Source of the DNA: Cyanobium sp. CH-040
GTDB taxonomy: Bacteria > Cyanobacteriota > Cyanobacteriia > PCC-6307 > Cyanobiaceae
Reading direction: 5' to 3'
Assembly: GCF_024346135.1 (NCBI RefSeq)
Contig: NZ_JAGQCJ010000001.1
Coordinates: forward strand, 62,001 to 126,000
DNA: 64,000 bases
Part shown: positions 42,041 to 51,636 of the stretch, piece by piece
How positions within the stretch are numbered: position 1 is the first letter of the stretch
How the letters are laid out: each line of letters opens with the position of its first letter
Position numbers and translations under genes: made by a program
The notes under the pieces: model-generated
Database searches by the model: none
What the model saw: the letters and a program-made list of their open reading frames with translations, nothing else
Told to the model about the DNA's origin: nothing

Positions 42041-44248
42041 TCAGGGCTCGGGCGGTGGCGGCGGCGGTGGCGGTGCCGCGGCGGCCGGGGGCGGCGGTGG
42101 TGGTGCCGCCGGGGCGGGCTCGGGAGCCGGAGCCGGGGCTGGTGCCGGAGCAGGCGCCGGGGCCGGCGCGGGGCGTGGCGCCGGGGCGGGCGCCGGTGCA
42201 GGTGTGGAGCGGAAGGAGGGTTCGGGTTCCGGCTCCGGCTGCCAGTCGGGTTCGGGGATCGGCGCGGGATCGCTGGTGTCGGCCTCGGGCCGGCGCCAGC
42301 GCTCGGCTTCGGGTTCGCCGTAGCCCTGCTCCCGGGGCTTGGGAGCGGGCTTGGGCTTCGCCGCGGGCTTCTTGAAGGTGCCGGTGAGCACGGGCTTGGG
42401 CGGGAACTGCTCCACCGGCATGCCCTTGGTGATCGACTCCATGAAGCGGCGCCAGGCGTAGGTGGCCAGGGCGCTGCTGCTGCCGGTCTTGCGGTTGGTG
42501 TCATAGCCCAGCCACACCGCGGTGGTGAGCTGCGGGATCGAGCCCACGAACCAGAGGTCGCGGGCGCCCTCCGAGGTGCCGGTCTTGCCGGCCACGGGCC
42601 GGTCCGGCAGCGCCGCACCGGAACCCGTGCCGCCCTTCACCGCCTGCTGCAGCATCCACTGCACCGCGTCGGCCACCTCGCTGCGCACCGCCCGGCGCCC
42701 CTTGTCGCCGTCCACCCGGCGGCTCCAGAGCAGTTCCCCGTCAGGCCCGTAGATCTCCTCGAACGGGGTGGCTTTCACGAACACGCCGCGGTTGTTGATC
42801 GCGGCGTAGGCCGCGGCCATGTCCACCATGTACTGCTCGTTGGCGCCCAGCACCATCGACGGGTACTCGCCGATCTTGCCCACCATGCCCAGCGTCTTGG
42901 CGGTCTCGATCACCTTCGGGTAGCCCACCTTCTCCGCCAGGTCCACCGAGGCGGCGTTCAGAGAGCGGGCGATGGCGTTGGTGATGGAGATGCTGCTTCT
43001 CCCTGCCGCGCCCTTGATGCAGAAGCGCTTGGGGGGCCAGCCGTCGAGGATGCAGCGCTCCTTGTTGTCCACCGTGTCCTCGGGCCTCAGGCCGGCGTCG
43101 ATGGCGGCGGTGTAGGTGAACAGCTTGAAGGTGGACCCCGGCGAGCGCATCGCCAGGGTGGCCCGGTTGAACTGGCTCTTGTTGAAGTCCTTGCCGCCCA
43201 CCATCGCCCGCACCAGACCGGTGCCGGGCTCCATCGCCACCAGGGCCCCCTCCATGCCGCCGGTGGCGTAGGTGCGGATGGTTTTGTCGGCTTCCTCCTG
43301 CCAGGCCAGGTTGATGCTGCTGCGCACGGTGAGGCCGCCCACCTCGAGTTGCTCCTTGCTGAGCACGGTGGCCAGTTCCTGCTGCACCCAGCTGCCGAAG
43401 AAGGGGGCGCGGCTCTCCCAGAACTTGGGATCGGCCGGTCTGAGCCCCAGCGGCGCTCCCTCCGCCTCGGCCTGCTGGCTGGCGCTGATGAAGCCCGCCT
43501 CCTGCATGCGCCGCAGCACGATCCGGCGCCGCTGCAGGGCCAGCTCCGGGTTCACCAGCGGCGAATACACCGATGGTGCCGGTGGCAGGCCGGCGATCAT
43601 CGCCGCCTCCGGCAGGGTGAGCTGCTCGGGGGTCTTGGAGAAGTAGATCCAGGCGGCGTCGGCGACGCCGTAGGCGCTGGAGCCCAGATACACCAGATTG
43701 AGATACTCGGTGAGGATCTGGCGCTTGCTGAGCTGCCGCTCCAGCTTTCCGGCCAGGGCCGCTTCCTTCACCTTGCGGATGATGGTGCGGTCCTGGCTGA
43801 GGAACACGATCCGGGCCAGCTGCTGGGTGATGGTGCTGGCCCCCTCCTCCACGGAGCCCCGCGAGATGTTGCGCACCAGGGCCCGGGCGATGCCCTGCAG
43901 GTCCACGCCGTCGTGGCGGTAGAAGCGGCGGTCCTCGGCGGCGATGAACGCCTGCTCCACCAGGGGCGGCACCGCTCCACTGCTCAGCTTCTCGCGCGAC
44001 ACCGGCCCCAGCTTCTGCACCACCTGGCCGTCGGCCGAGAGGATGGTGAGGGTGCCGGGGCGGTTGAAGTGGCTGATGCCGCTGGCGTCGGGCAGCAGGG
44101 CGTCGAATCCGCCCACCACGCTCGACTGCACCACCGCCACGCCGCCACCGAGCACGGCGGCCGCCACGCCGGCAACCACCAGCCTGCGGCCATCCCCGCG
44201 CTGACGGCTGGCGGGGACGGTGGCAGTGGCCGGGATGGTGCGGGTCAC
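42041..44248 (-). CDS. Class A penicillin-binding protein (PBP1A-type)
   Basis: A 735-residue bifunctional peptidoglycan synthase. One N-terminal membrane anchor (LVVAGVAAAVLGGGVAVV). The glycosyltransferase domain has AFIAAEDRRFYRHDGVD, EGASTITQQLARIVFLSQ and the KRQILTEYLNLVYLG loop. The transpeptidase domain has SPGSTFKLF (nucleophile Ser), a SLN triad and KTGTSEGARDLWFVG. The C-terminal 120 residues are a Pro/Ala/Glu-rich low-complexity tail ending in runs of Pro. It begins 1 bp after the chlG stop, so the two are probably cotranscribed. Confidence 0.94.
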   Translation of the reverse strand: MTRTIPATATVPASRQRGDGRRLVVAGVAAAVLGGGVAVVQSSVVGGFDALLPDASGISHFNRPGTLTILSADGQVVQKLGPVSREKLSSGAVPPLVEQAFIAAEDRRFYRHDGVDLQGIARALVRNISRGSVEEGASTITQQLARIVFLSQDRTIIRKVKEAALAGKLERQLSKRQILTEYLNLVYLGSSAYGVADAAWIYFSKTPEQLTLPEAAMIAGLPPAPSVYSPLVNPELALQRRRIVLRRMQEAGFISASQQAEAEGAPLGLRPADPKFWESRAPFFGSWVQQELATVLSKEQLEVGGLTVRSSINLAWQEEADKTIRTYATGGMEGALVAMEPGTGLVRAMVGGKDFNKSQFNRATLAMRSPGSTFKLFTYTAAIDAGLRPEDTVDNKERCILDGWPPKRFCIKGAAGRSSISITNAIARSLNAASVDLAEKVGYPKVIETAKTLGMVGKIGEYPSMVLGANEQYMVDMAAAYAAINNRGVFVKATPFEEIYGPDGELLWSRRVDGDKGRRAVRSEVADAVQWMLQQAVKGGTGSGAALPDRPVAGKTGTSEGARDLWFVGSIPQLTTAVWLGYDTNRKTGSSSALATYAWRRFMESITKGMPVEQFPPKPVLTGTFKKPAAKPKPAPKPREQGYGEPEAERWRRPEADTSDPAPIPEPDWQPEPEPEPSFRSTPAPAPAPAPRPAPAPAPAPAPAPAPAPEPAPAAPPPPPPAAAAPPPPPPPPEP

Positions 44249-44249
44249 C

Positions 44250-45230
44250 TCAGGTCACCAGGGGGCTGTGGCCGATCGCCAGGGCCGTCACCAGCATGCC
44301 CAGCACCAGAAACGGCTGGGCGCTCGCCTGATACTTCACATCGAAGGCCACCGGATCCCGCAGAAGCCAGATGTCCTGGAAGGTGATCTGCGGGATGATC
44401 AGCAGCACCAGCAGAACGGCAGCGAAATGCTGCCCGATGGCGATCAGTACGGCAACCATTGCCAGCTGGAAGATGTCGATCATGCCGGCGCTGATCCAGC
44501 TGGCCCGTTGCACGCCGAACACCACCGGCAGGCTCTGCAGTCCCAGGGCCCGGTCGCCCTCGACGCTCTTGAAGTCGTTCACCACGGCGATGCCGAGCCC
44601 CGCCAGCGAGTAGGCGAGGGTGAGGATCGCCGTGGCCCAGGTGAGCTCACCGAAGAGGGCCTGGCCGGCCCACCAGGGCAGGGCGATGTAGCTGGCGCCG
44701 AGGGCGTAGTTGCCGAGCCAGCCGTTCTGCTTGAGCTTCAGCGGCGGCGCCGAGTAGATGAAGCTCACCAGCGAGCCGCCCAGGGCCAGCAGCAGCAGCA
44801 CCGGCGTGTCGTGACCGGCCCAGACGTCGAGGCCGTAGGCCACGCCCAGGCCGGCCAGGAGCAGGATCCAGATCTGGGCCTTGACCTGCCCCAGCGGGAT
44901 CGCCCCCGAGGGGATCGGCCGGTAGGGCTCGTTGATGGCGTCGATCTCGCGGTCGTAGTAGTCGTTGATCGTCTGCGTGTAGCCGGCCAGCAGTGGCCCG
45001 CTCATCAGCATGCAGGCGATCGAGGCTCCCACCTCCGGCAGGGTCCAGTGGAAGTTGCCGGAGGCGGCGGCGCCGCACACCACGCCCCAGATCAGGGGGA
45101 TCCAGGTGACCGGCTTCATCAGCTGCAGCCGGATCCGCCAGATGTTGTCGCTGCCTGCGGCACCCTTCATGCCCAGCAGTTGTCGCGCTGCTGAACCGCT
45201 GCTGGCTTCGGGGTTGGGGCTGCTGGTCAA
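44250..45230 (-). CDS. chlG: Chlorophyll synthase (geranylgeranyl/phytyl transferase)
   Basis: A UbiA-type prenyltransferase that esterifies chlorophyllide with phytol, the last step of chlorophyll a synthesis. Nine hydrophobic segments are visible. The first diphosphate-binding motif is NDYYDREIDAINEPYRP and the second VVNDFKSVEGDR; WIPLIWGVVCGAAASG precedes the first. The start is uncertain: TTG 45230 gives 326 residues, and ATG 45170 begins within a conserved segment (MKGAAGSDN). The petP-like gene ends just upstream and the PBP starts 1 bp downstream. Confidence 0.95.
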   Translation of the reverse strand: MTSSPNPEASSGSAARQLLGMKGAAGSDNIWRIRLQLMKPVTWIPLIWGVVCGAAASGNFHWTLPEVGASIACMLMSGPLLAGYTQTINDYYDREIDAINEPYRPIPSGAIPLGQVKAQIWILLLAGLGVAYGLDVWAGHDTPVLLLLALGGSLVSFIYSAPPLKLKQNGWLGNYALGASYIALPWWAGQALFGELTWATAILTLAYSLAGLGIAVVNDFKSVEGDRALGLQSLPVVFGVQRASWISAGMIDIFQLAMVAVLIAIGQHFAAVLLVLLIIPQITFQDIWLLRDPVAFDVKYQASAQPFLVLGMLVTALAIGHSPLVT

Positions 45231-45249
45231 GGCCGTTGGCGCTGGGGAC

Positions 45250-45465
45250 TCAGGCGGGGGTGATCTCGTCGTCGAAGAACCAGGCGGTCTGGCCGCCGGA
45301 CAGTTCGACCACCACACCGATGCCCTGGCCGTCCACGGTGCGGAAGCCCTTCACGGTGCCGCTGGGATCACTGCGCAGGGCCTCGACCAGATCGGCGGGG
45401 ATGCGGTCGCGCACGCGGGCGACGCGCACCCGGGAGCCGATGTTGATCGTGGCAGCCTGGGCCAT
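45250..45465 (-). CDS. petP: PetP-like cytochrome b6f regulatory subunit (DUF2862)
   Basis: A 71-residue SH3-like protein: AATINIGSRVRVARVRDRIP, DPSGTVKGFRTVDGQGIGVV and SGGQTAWFFDDEI. This is the DUF2862/PetP family, a peripheral cytosolic subunit of the cyanobacterial cytochrome b6f complex that affects linear electron flow. It is just upstream of chlG and on the same strand, so it probably heads a petP-chlG-PBP operon. The assignment rests on length and the WFFxDE ending. Confidence 0.83.
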   Translation of the reverse strand: MAQAATINIGSRVRVARVRDRIPADLVEALRSDPSGTVKGFRTVDGQGIGVVVELSGGQTAWFFDDEITPA

Positions 45466-45657
45466 GGGCTCTCGGCGCGGTGCAAAAGTGGCGCAACCTT
45501 ATCAGTATCAGGGCCCCAGACCGGCACAGCGGTTTCGCCCGCTCCCCGGGCGCTCGGCTGCCGCCTGCTGGAGCCCCTCCTCTGGCTGGCGCCCCACTTC
45601 TGGCTGACGCCCCCGGGCGGCCCTGGCTTCAGCTGACCAAGTCCCTAGGCTCGCCCA

Positions 45658-46470
45658 ATGGTTGCCAAGCGGATCATCCCCTGTCTCGACGTGGCCGAGG
45701 GCCGGGTGGTGAAGGGCGTGAACTTCGTGGGCCTGCGCGATGCCGGCGATCCGGTGGAGCTGGCCTGCCGCTACAGCGCCTCCGGAGCCGATGAGCTGGT
45801 GTTCCTGGACATCGCCGCCAGCCACCAGGAGCGCGCCACGCTCGTGGACCTGGTGCGCCGCACCGCCGAGGCCGTGACCATCCCCTTCACGGTGGGCGGC
45901 GGCATCAGCGGCGTGGAGGGGATCACCGCGCTGCTGCGCGCCGGCGCCGACAAGGTGAGCCTCAATTCCGCCGCCGTGCGTGATCCCGAGCTGGTGGCCC
46001 GCGGCGCCGAGCGCTTCGGCTGCCAGTGCATCGTGGTGGCGATCGACGCCCGCCGCCGCCAGACCGGTGGCTGGGACGTGTACGTCAAGGGAGGCCGCGA
46101 GAACACCGGCCTCGATGCCGTGGCCTGGGCCCGGCGGGTGGTGGCGCTGGGGGCCGGCGAGATCCTGCTCACCTCCATGGATGGCGACGGCACCCAGGCC
46201 GGCTACGACCTGGCCCTCACCCGGGCGGTGGCCGACGCGGTGGAGGTGCCCGTGATCGCCTCGGGAGGAGCGGGCTGCATCGACCACATCGCCGCCGCCC
46301 TCGACGCCGGGCCCGAGGGCGGCCATGCCTCGGCGGCGCTGCTGGCCTCGCTCCTGCACGATGGGGTGCTCACGGTGGAGGCGATCAAGACCGACCTGCT
46401 CGGCCGCGGTCTGCCGGTCCGCCCGCCCGAGCCGGAGCAGGTGCAGCCGCCGGAGCCGATGGCGCGGTGA
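45658..46470 (+). CDS. hisF: Imidazole glycerol phosphate synthase subunit HisF
   Basis: The 270-residue cyclase subunit of histidine biosynthesis, forming IGP and AICAR from PRFAR with ammonia from HisH. It is a (beta/alpha)8 barrel with catalytic Asp11 ([17 protein letters not shown]) and Asp130 (IVVAIDARR). Phosphate-binding segments are FTVGGGISG and [12 protein letters not shown]. It has a short Pro/Glu-rich C-terminal extension. Length is a little above the usual 256. Confidence 0.96.
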   Translation: MVAKRIIPCLDVAEGRVVKGVNFVGLRDAGDPVELACRYSASGADELVFLDIAASHQERATLVDLVRRTAEAVTIPFTVGGGISGVEGITALLRAGADKVSLNSAAVRDPELVARGAERFGCQCIVVAIDARRRQTGGWDVYVKGGRENTGLDAVAWARRVVALGAGEILLTSMDGDGTQAGYDLALTRAVADAVEVPVIASGGAGCIDHIAAALDAGPEGGHASAALLASLLHDGVLTVEAIKTDLLGRGLPVRPPEPEQVQPPEPMAR

Positions 46471-46590
46471 GCTCCAGGGGCGCCCCGGCCCGGGCTGTTG
46501 CGGCACCCTGCAGTGCTCTCATCTTTGCCCCGCTGCCGTTACCAGCCGTTACATTGGGTATCAGCCGTTTCACCAGCCATCTCCTTTCTT

Positions 46591-46920
46591 GTGGCCGCCC
46601 TGCACCAGCCCCTGATCACCACCATCGCCCTGCTGCTGGTGGCGGCCGTGATCGCCCTGGTGGCCTGGGCATTGCAGCTGATGCAGGCCGCCACCGACCG
46701 TCAGGAGTTCTCGCTGATGCTGGCCGGCTGCATGGTGTGCTGCTCCGCCGTGGGGCTGGCCACGGTGATGGTGATCACCCTCACCGGACCGCGGCCGCTG
46801 CTGGCCGGCGCGCCGCCGCTCGACGCCGGGGTGACCCTCGATGCGGTGCTGCTGCCGGATACCCTGACCTGGCCTGACGGCGGCTGGGTGAGCCTCGATG
46901 CCGACCTTCCGGCCCGGTGA
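46591..46920 (+). CDS. Hypothetical membrane protein upstream of menG
   Basis: A 109-residue protein (GTG 46591; the frame is open to 46498 with no good start). Two hydrophobic segments: LITTIALLLVAAVIALVAWA and MLAGCMVCCSAVGLATVMVI. The rest is a short extracytoplasmic domain (DAGVTLDAVLLPDTLTWPDG). The 3' end overlaps menG by 23 bp, so the two are translated together. No family recognised. Confidence 0.6.
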   Translation: MAALHQPLITTIALLLVAAVIALVAWALQLMQAATDRQEFSLMLAGCMVCCSAVGLATVMVITLTGPRPLLAGAPPLDAGVTLDAVLLPDTLTWPDGGWVSLDADLPAR

Positions 46921-47635
46921 TCCCGAGGCGGTCGACGACCTGTTCGAGCAGATCGCTCCCCGCTACGACCGCCTCAACGACCTGCTCAGCCTCGGCCTGC
47001 ACCGGCTCTGGAAACGCCAGGCGATCGCCTGGCTGGCCCCGGTCCCCGGCCAGCGGCTGCTCGATCTCTGCTGCGGCACCGGTGATCTGGCCCTGCTGAT
47101 GGCCGCCCGGGTGCGGCCCGGCGGCGGGGTGCTGGGCCTGGACCGCGCCGCCGCCCCGCTGCGGCTGGCCCGTCAGCGTGCGGCCCGCCAGCCCTGGCTG
47201 CCGCTCGACTGGCGCCAGGCCGATGCCCTGGCCACGGGCCTTGCCGACGGCTGCGTGGACGGCGCGGTGATGGCCTACGGCCTGCGCAACCTGGCCGATC
47301 CGGCCGCCGGCCTGGCGGAGCTGCGCCGCCTGCTGCGCCCCGGCGGCCGGGCCGTGGTGCTGGATTTCAACCGACCGGACACCGCCAGCGCCGGCGGTCG
47401 CCGCACCGCCGCCCTGCAGCGCCAGCTGCTGCGCCGCCTGGTGGTGCCGGTGGCCGCCACGGTGGGGCTGGAGGAGCACTACGCCTACCTGGAGCGCAGC
47501 CTGGAGCGCTTCCCCACCGCCGCCGGGCAGGAAGCGCTGGCCCGCCGGGCCGGCTTTGCCCTCGCCCGCCACCGCCCCCTGGCCGGCGGGCTCATGGGCC
47601 TGCTGCAGCTGCAGGCCCCCAGGACGACACAATGA
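46898..47635 (+). CDS. menG: UbiE/MenG-type quinone methyltransferase
   Basis: A 245-residue SAM-dependent methyltransferase of the UbiE/MenG family. In cyanobacteria it methylates 2-phytyl-1,4-naphthoquinone to make phylloquinone for photosystem [21 protein letters not shown] is the family N-terminus; motif I is [36 protein letters not shown] is motif-II-like; [17 protein letters not shown] lies near the end. ATG 46898 lies inside the previous gene, and the stop overlaps glyQ (ATGA). Confidence 0.92.
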   Translation: MPTFRPGDPEAVDDLFEQIAPRYDRLNDLLSLGLHRLWKRQAIAWLAPVPGQRLLDLCCGTGDLALLMAARVRPGGGVLGLDRAAAPLRLARQRAARQPWLPLDWRQADALATGLADGCVDGAVMAYGLRNLADPAAGLAELRRLLRPGGRAVVLDFNRPDTASAGGRRTAALQRQLLRRLVVPVAATVGLEEHYAYLERSLERFPTAAGQEALARRAGFALARHRPLAGGLMGLLQLQAPRTTQ

Positions 47636-48525
47636 CCGCCAGCAGGCCGGCCTCCGTGCACTTCCAGGACATCATCGCCACCCTGAACCGCTTCTGGGCC
47701 GAGCAGGGCTGCCTGATCCTCCAGCCCTACGACACCGAGAAGGGCGCGGGCACGATGAGTCCCCACACGGTGCTGCGGGCGATCGGCCCGGAGCCCTGGG
47801 CCGTGGCCTACCCGGAGCCCTGTCGCCGCCCCACCGACGGCCGCTACGGCGACAACCCCAACCGGGCCCAGCACTATTTCCAGTACCAGGTGCTGATCAA
47901 GCCGTCGCCCGACGGCATCCAGGAGACCTACCTGGCCTCCCTGGAGGCCCTCGGCATCCGCGCCGCCGACCACGACATCCGCTTCGTGGAGGACAACTGG
48001 GAGTCGCCCACCCTCGGCGCCTGGGGCGTGGGCTGGGAGGTGTGGCTCGACGGCATGGAGGTGACCCAGTTCACCTATTTCCAGCAGTGCGGCGGCCTCG
48101 ACTGCCGGCCCGTGTCGATCGAGATCACCTACGGCCTCGAGCGCCTGGCCATGTACCTCCAGGACGTGGAGAGCATCTGGGATCTCAGCTGGAACGGCGA
48201 GCGCAGCTACGGCGAGATCTGGCTGCCCTTCGAGAAGGGCCAGTGCACCTACAACTTCGAGGCCGCCAACCCCGAGCGCCTCCAACAGCTGTTCGCCCTC
48301 TACGAGGCCGAGGCGGGGGATCTGGTGGCCCGGGGCCTGCCGGCTCCCGCCCTGGATTTCGTGCTCAAGTGCAGCCACACCTTCAACCTGCTGGAGGCCC
48401 GCGGCGTGATCTCGGTGACGGAGCGCACCGCCACCATCGGCCGGATCCGCACCCTGGCCCGCCAGGTGGCCGAAGCCTGGCTCGCCGAGCGCGAGGCCCT
48501 GGGCTTCCCGCTGCTGGCGTCCTGA
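47632..48525 (+). CDS. glyQ: Glycyl-tRNA synthetase alpha subunit
   Basis: The 297-residue alpha chain of the tetrameric GlyRS, which holds the class II active site. Landmarks: [77 protein letters not shown] and [20 protein letters not shown]. It starts by ATGA overlap with menG. The beta subunit (glyS) is not in this window. Confidence 0.97.
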   Translation: MTASRPASVHFQDIIATLNRFWAEQGCLILQPYDTEKGAGTMSPHTVLRAIGPEPWAVAYPEPCRRPTDGRYGDNPNRAQHYFQYQVLIKPSPDGIQETYLASLEALGIRAADHDIRFVEDNWESPTLGAWGVGWEVWLDGMEVTQFTYFQQCGGLDCRPVSIEITYGLERLAMYLQDVESIWDLSWNGERSYGEIWLPFEKGQCTYNFEAANPERLQQLFALYEAEAGDLVARGLPAPALDFVLKCSHTFNLLEARGVISVTERTATIGRIRTLARQVAEAWLAEREALGFPLLAS

Positions 48526-48548
48526 AGCCGCCCCGAGCCTCCCCACCC

Positions 48549-49163
48549 ATGTTGCTGATTCCCGAGCGCAGGGCCCTGTTCCTGCACATCCCAAAGACCG
48601 GTGGTCAGACGATCGAGAGCCTGCTGGGGTACCCGCACCGGCACAGCCACCATTCCAAGCGCGGACTGCCCGTCGACTGGCAGCAGTGGTTCCGGTTCAC
48701 CTTCGTGCGCCATCCGGTGGACCGCTTCGTCAGTGCCTGCAACTACTACGTCGACATGGCGCAGCGGCATGAGCGGCGCTACAGGCAGATCGAGGATCCC
48801 TCGCCAATGGTCCGTCTGCGGCTTTGGCTGCTGGATGACGCTCCCAGTCTTGGCGACGTGGTGGACCGGCTGCGGTCGAACGGCGCTTATAGAAAGATCT
48901 CCGGGTTCGCTCCACAGATGAAGCGTCTGAAGATCATTCAGCCCCAGTTCATCGGTCGCTTCGAGCGCTTTCACGATGATGTCAACACGCTGCTGACGCT
49001 GCTGGATGCCAGTCAGCGCCTGCAGCCCACCCTCCCCCACCTGAACCGGTCGCAGAAGCACTACCGGATCGAGCAGCTGGATCGCCACAGCCTCAACCGT
49101 CTGGCTCGGCTGTACCAGGCGGATTTCCGGCGCCTCGGCTACAGGCCAGGCGCCATCCCCTGA
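48549..49163 (+). CDS. Sulfotransferase-family protein
   Basis: A 204-residue protein. The PAPS-binding 5' loop is RRALFLHIPKTGGQTIESLL, and the 3'-phosphate loop FRFTFVRHPVDRFVSACNYY. A later stretch (NRSQKHYRIEQLDRHSLNRL) matches the family C-terminus. It resembles Sulfotransfer_2 (carbohydrate sulfotransferase) proteins common near surface-glycan genes. Moderately lower GC than its neighbours suggests a transferred gene. The acceptor is unknown. Confidence 0.82.
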   Translation: MLLIPERRALFLHIPKTGGQTIESLLGYPHRHSHHSKRGLPVDWQQWFRFTFVRHPVDRFVSACNYYVDMAQRHERRYRQIEDPSPMVRLRLWLLDDAPSLGDVVDRLRSNGAYRKISGFAPQMKRLKIIQPQFIGRFERFHDDVNTLLTLLDASQRLQPTLPHLNRSQKHYRIEQLDRHSLNRLARLYQADFRRLGYRPGAIP

Positions 49164-49179
49164 TCTTCAGCACGTGGCC

Positions 49180-49365
49180 ATGAACCGGCGGACCGTGCTG
49201 CTGGCGGTTGTGCTGCTCGGCTCGTTCCAGCTGGGCCGCCTCAGCGAGCGGGCCTACTGGCCCTGCCGGCTGCGGCCGGTGGCCTCCCTGGTGGCGCCGC
49301 TGCTCGGTCAGGAGCTGCCCAGCGCCCAGCTCTGCGACCTGCTGCTGCGGATCCCACGTCTCTGA
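49180..49365 (+). CDS. Small hypothetical exported or membrane protein
   Basis: A 61-residue protein (ATG 49180; GTG 49174 possible). NRRTVLLAVVLLGSFQLGRL is a signal-anchor-like segment, followed by SERAYWPCRLRPVASLVAPL and SAQLCDLLLRIPRL, with two Cys. No family recognised. It sits between the sulfotransferase-like gene and comEC, on the same strand. Confidence 0.5.
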   Translation: MNRRTVLLAVVLLGSFQLGRLSERAYWPCRLRPVASLVAPLLGQELPSAQLCDLLLRIPRL

Positions 49366-49375
49366 AATCCCCTGG

Positions 49376-49427
49376 TCTCCGCCACCGATCTCCGCCACCG
49401 GTCTCCACCTCCGATCTCCACCTTCCA
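49376..49427 (+). repeat. Four imperfect 13-bp tandem repeats
   Basis: Units TCTCCGCCACCGA, TCTCCGCCACCGG, TCTCCACCTCCGA and TCTCCACCTTCCA lie head to tail between the small hypothetical gene and comEC. Each keeps TCTCC at its start. No function is evident; slippage-derived repeats are likely. Confidence 0.7.
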
Positions 49428-49481
49428 TCGCCCCGGTGTTGGTGGCAACCCTGAGTTCCGGATGCAGCGGGAACGGCGGCC

Positions 49482-51497
49482 ATGGGCGGACGCGGGCTCA
49501 AGGGACTGATCTGGGGGGTGCTGCTGGGCCTGGTGCTGCTGCGCGCCGTGCTCGTGTGCCTGGAGCCGCTCGCTCCGGCCCCGGGGGATCCCGCCCTGCG
49601 GCTGGATGAGCGCGGCGGGCCGCAGGCGGTGCGCCTGGTGGGCACCATGATGGCCGATCCCAGAAGCCCGGGGGGCCGTGGCGGCGACGGGGGGGAAGGG
49701 GGTGGGCGCTGCAGCGCTCTGCTGCAGTTGCCTGTGGGCCGCAGCGAGTTGCAGTTCAGCCCCTGCCCCAGTCCGGCGCTGCAGCAGGGTTGGCGGCTGG
49801 CGGTGGAGGGCCGGCTGCGGCGGCCCCGGCCGGCGCCCCATCCGCTGCTCGCCGGTCCGGCCGAACGGCTGGCCCGCCACCAGGCCGCCAGCCAGCTGCA
49901 GGTGGAGCGGTTCGAGGTGCTGGCGCGCCCCGCCACGCCGGTGGCCGACCTGCGCCGCCACCTGGCGGGGACTCTGATGGAGCGTGCCGGGCCCGAGCGT
50001 GGCGGCGTGCTGGCGGCTCTGGTGCTGGGCAGCGCCGTGGTGCCGCTGCCGGCCGAGGTGCGGGAGGCGTTCCGCGCCGCGGGCCTCTCGCATGCCCTGG
50101 CCGCCTCGGGCTTTCACCTCAGCGTGCTGCTGGGGGCGGTGCTGCCCCTGGCCCGAAGGTTGCCGCGCCTCCCCCGTGTGCTGCTGGCCGGCGGGGCCAT
50201 GGGGCTGTTCGTGCTGCTGGCCGGCCCCCAGCCCTCGGTGCTGCGGGCGGTGCTGATGGCGGCGATGGCGCTGCTGGCGCTGGAGTGCGGGCGGCGCGGC
50301 CGGCCGCTGGCGATTCTGCTGGCCAGCGCCCTGCTGCTGCTCCTGGTGGTGCCCCGGTGGCTGGCGGACGTGGGCTTCCAGCTCAGCGTGGTGGCCACGG
50401 CGGCGCTGGTGGTGAGTTCAGGTCCGATGGAGCGAGCCCTGAGGCGCCGCCTGCCGGGCTGGTGCGGCGGGCTGGCGGCGGCCGCGGCGGTGCCCCTGGC
50501 CGCCTCTCTCTGGACCCTGCCCCTGCAGTTGCATCACTTCGGCGTCGTGCCGCTCTTCTCCCTGCCGGCGAATCTGCTGGCGGCGCCGCTGCTCACCCCC
50601 CTCACCCTGGGGGCGATGCTGCTGGCCGTGCTGGGTCTGATGGCACCGCCGCTGGTGGGTCCTGCCCTGGTTCCCCTGGCTGGCCTGGCGGAGCTGCTGC
50701 TGGCGATCGCCCGTGGGGTCGCCCGCCTGCCGATGGCCCAGTGGCAGCTGGGTCGTCCTGTGCCAGGGCTGGTGCTGCTGCTGTGCCTGGGGGTGCTGGG
50801 GCTGGCGATCCCCGGCCTGGCGCGGCGCTGGCGACGGCTGGCCCTGGCCCTGATCGCCGTGGCGGTGGCGGCGCACCTGGCCCTGCTGCGGGCCGATCAG
50901 CTGCTGCTGGTGCACCAGGGCCACCGTGATCTGCTGCTGGCCCGCCACCGGGGCCGTGCGGCGCTGGTGGCCCTGCAGGCCGACGGCTTCAGCTGCCACC
51001 AGGCCGGCCAGCTGGCCCGGGGCCTGGGCATCGACCGTTTCGACTGGGCCCTGCTGCTCGATCCATTGCCGCCTGAGCCCACCGCCTGCTGGCACGACCA
51101 GGCCGGTCTGGTGCTGGCCAGCGCCGATGGCAGCCCGCCGCTGCAGCCTGGTCAGCGCCTCAGGAGTGCGGGTCTCAGCGCCGAGGCCATCGCCAGCTTC
51201 AGCCGCGGGGTGCAGCTGGAGGTGGGGCGGCGCCGCTGGCTGCTGCTGCCGGATGTGCAGGACCTCTGGGCCTGGAGGGAGGCGCAACCGGTGGGCGCCG
51301 GGGCCCTGGCGCGGGGCAGCCCCAGTGCTCCGTTTGACGGTCTCTGGCTCGGCTTCCGCCCCGGTCCCCGTGAGCGCCGCTGGCTGGCGGCCCATGGGCC
51401 ACCGCGGGTGTGGCTGAGCGGGGATCCGCTGGCGCAGGGCCCTCCGGGCTGGCGTGCGAGCGGCCGCAGCGGCTCGCTGCAGCAGGGCCTGGGTTGA
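49482..51497 (+). CDS. comEC: ComEC/Rec2-family DNA uptake protein
   Basis: A 671-residue membrane protein that forms the inner-membrane channel for single-stranded DNA in natural transformation. It has an N-terminal DUF4131 region (LRLDERGGPQAVRLVGTMMA), then the competence domain with the hallmark GLSHALAASGFHLSVLLGAV and eight or more further membrane helices, and a C-terminal domain of about 190 residues at the position of the metallo-beta-lactamase domain of long ComEC proteins. I see no HxHxDH motif there, so that domain looks catalytically dead. With two pseudopilin clusters and a pilin in the window, it supports competence. Confidence 0.9.
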   Translation: MGGRGLKGLIWGVLLGLVLLRAVLVCLEPLAPAPGDPALRLDERGGPQAVRLVGTMMADPRSPGGRGGDGGEGGGRCSALLQLPVGRSELQFSPCPSPALQQGWRLAVEGRLRRPRPAPHPLLAGPAERLARHQAASQLQVERFEVLARPATPVADLRRHLAGTLMERAGPERGGVLAALVLGSAVVPLPAEVREAFRAAGLSHALAASGFHLSVLLGAVLPLARRLPRLPRVLLAGGAMGLFVLLAGPQPSVLRAVLMAAMALLALECGRRGRPLAILLASALLLLLVVPRWLADVGFQLSVVATAALVVSSGPMERALRRRLPGWCGGLAAAAAVPLAASLWTLPLQLHHFGVVPLFSLPANLLAAPLLTPLTLGAMLLAVLGLMAPPLVGPALVPLAGLAELLLAIARGVARLPMAQWQLGRPVPGLVLLLCLGVLGLAIPGLARRWRRLALALIAVAVAAHLALLRADQLLLVHQGHRDLLLARHRGRAALVALQADGFSCHQAGQLARGLGIDRFDWALLLDPLPPEPTACWHDQAGLVLASADGSPPLQPGQRLRSAGLSAEAIASFSRGVQLEVGRRRWLLLPDVQDLWAWREAQPVGAGALARGSPSAPFDGLWLGFRPGPRERRWLAAHGPPRVWLSGDPLAQGPPGWRASGRSGSLQQGLG

Positions 51498-51551
51498 CCG
51501 GTCCCTACAGTGCTGCGGTGCCGGTGACGCAAGCGCCGACACGGTCCACCG

Positions 51552-51636
51552 GGAGAGGTGGCTGAGTGGTCGAAAGCGAACGACTCGAAATCGTTTGACG
51601 GGCAACCGTCCGTGGGTTCGAATCCCACCCTCTCCG
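51552..51636 (+). tRNA. tRNA-Ser(CGA)
   Basis: An 85-nt class II tRNA. The acceptor stem GGAGAGG/CCTCTCC pairs fully with discriminator G. The anticodon stem is AACGA/TCGTT with loop CTCGAAA, giving anticodon CGA (51586-51588). A long variable arm (GACGGGCAACCGTC) and the T-arm GTGGGTTCGAATCCCAC are present. CCA is not encoded. Its 3' end is the likely attachment site of the downstream element. Confidence 0.95.

Noticed and set aside
42060-42220. Pro/Ala/Glu repeat considered as a possible separate regulatory repeat
   Set aside because: It is the in-frame low-complexity C-terminal tail of the class A PBP.
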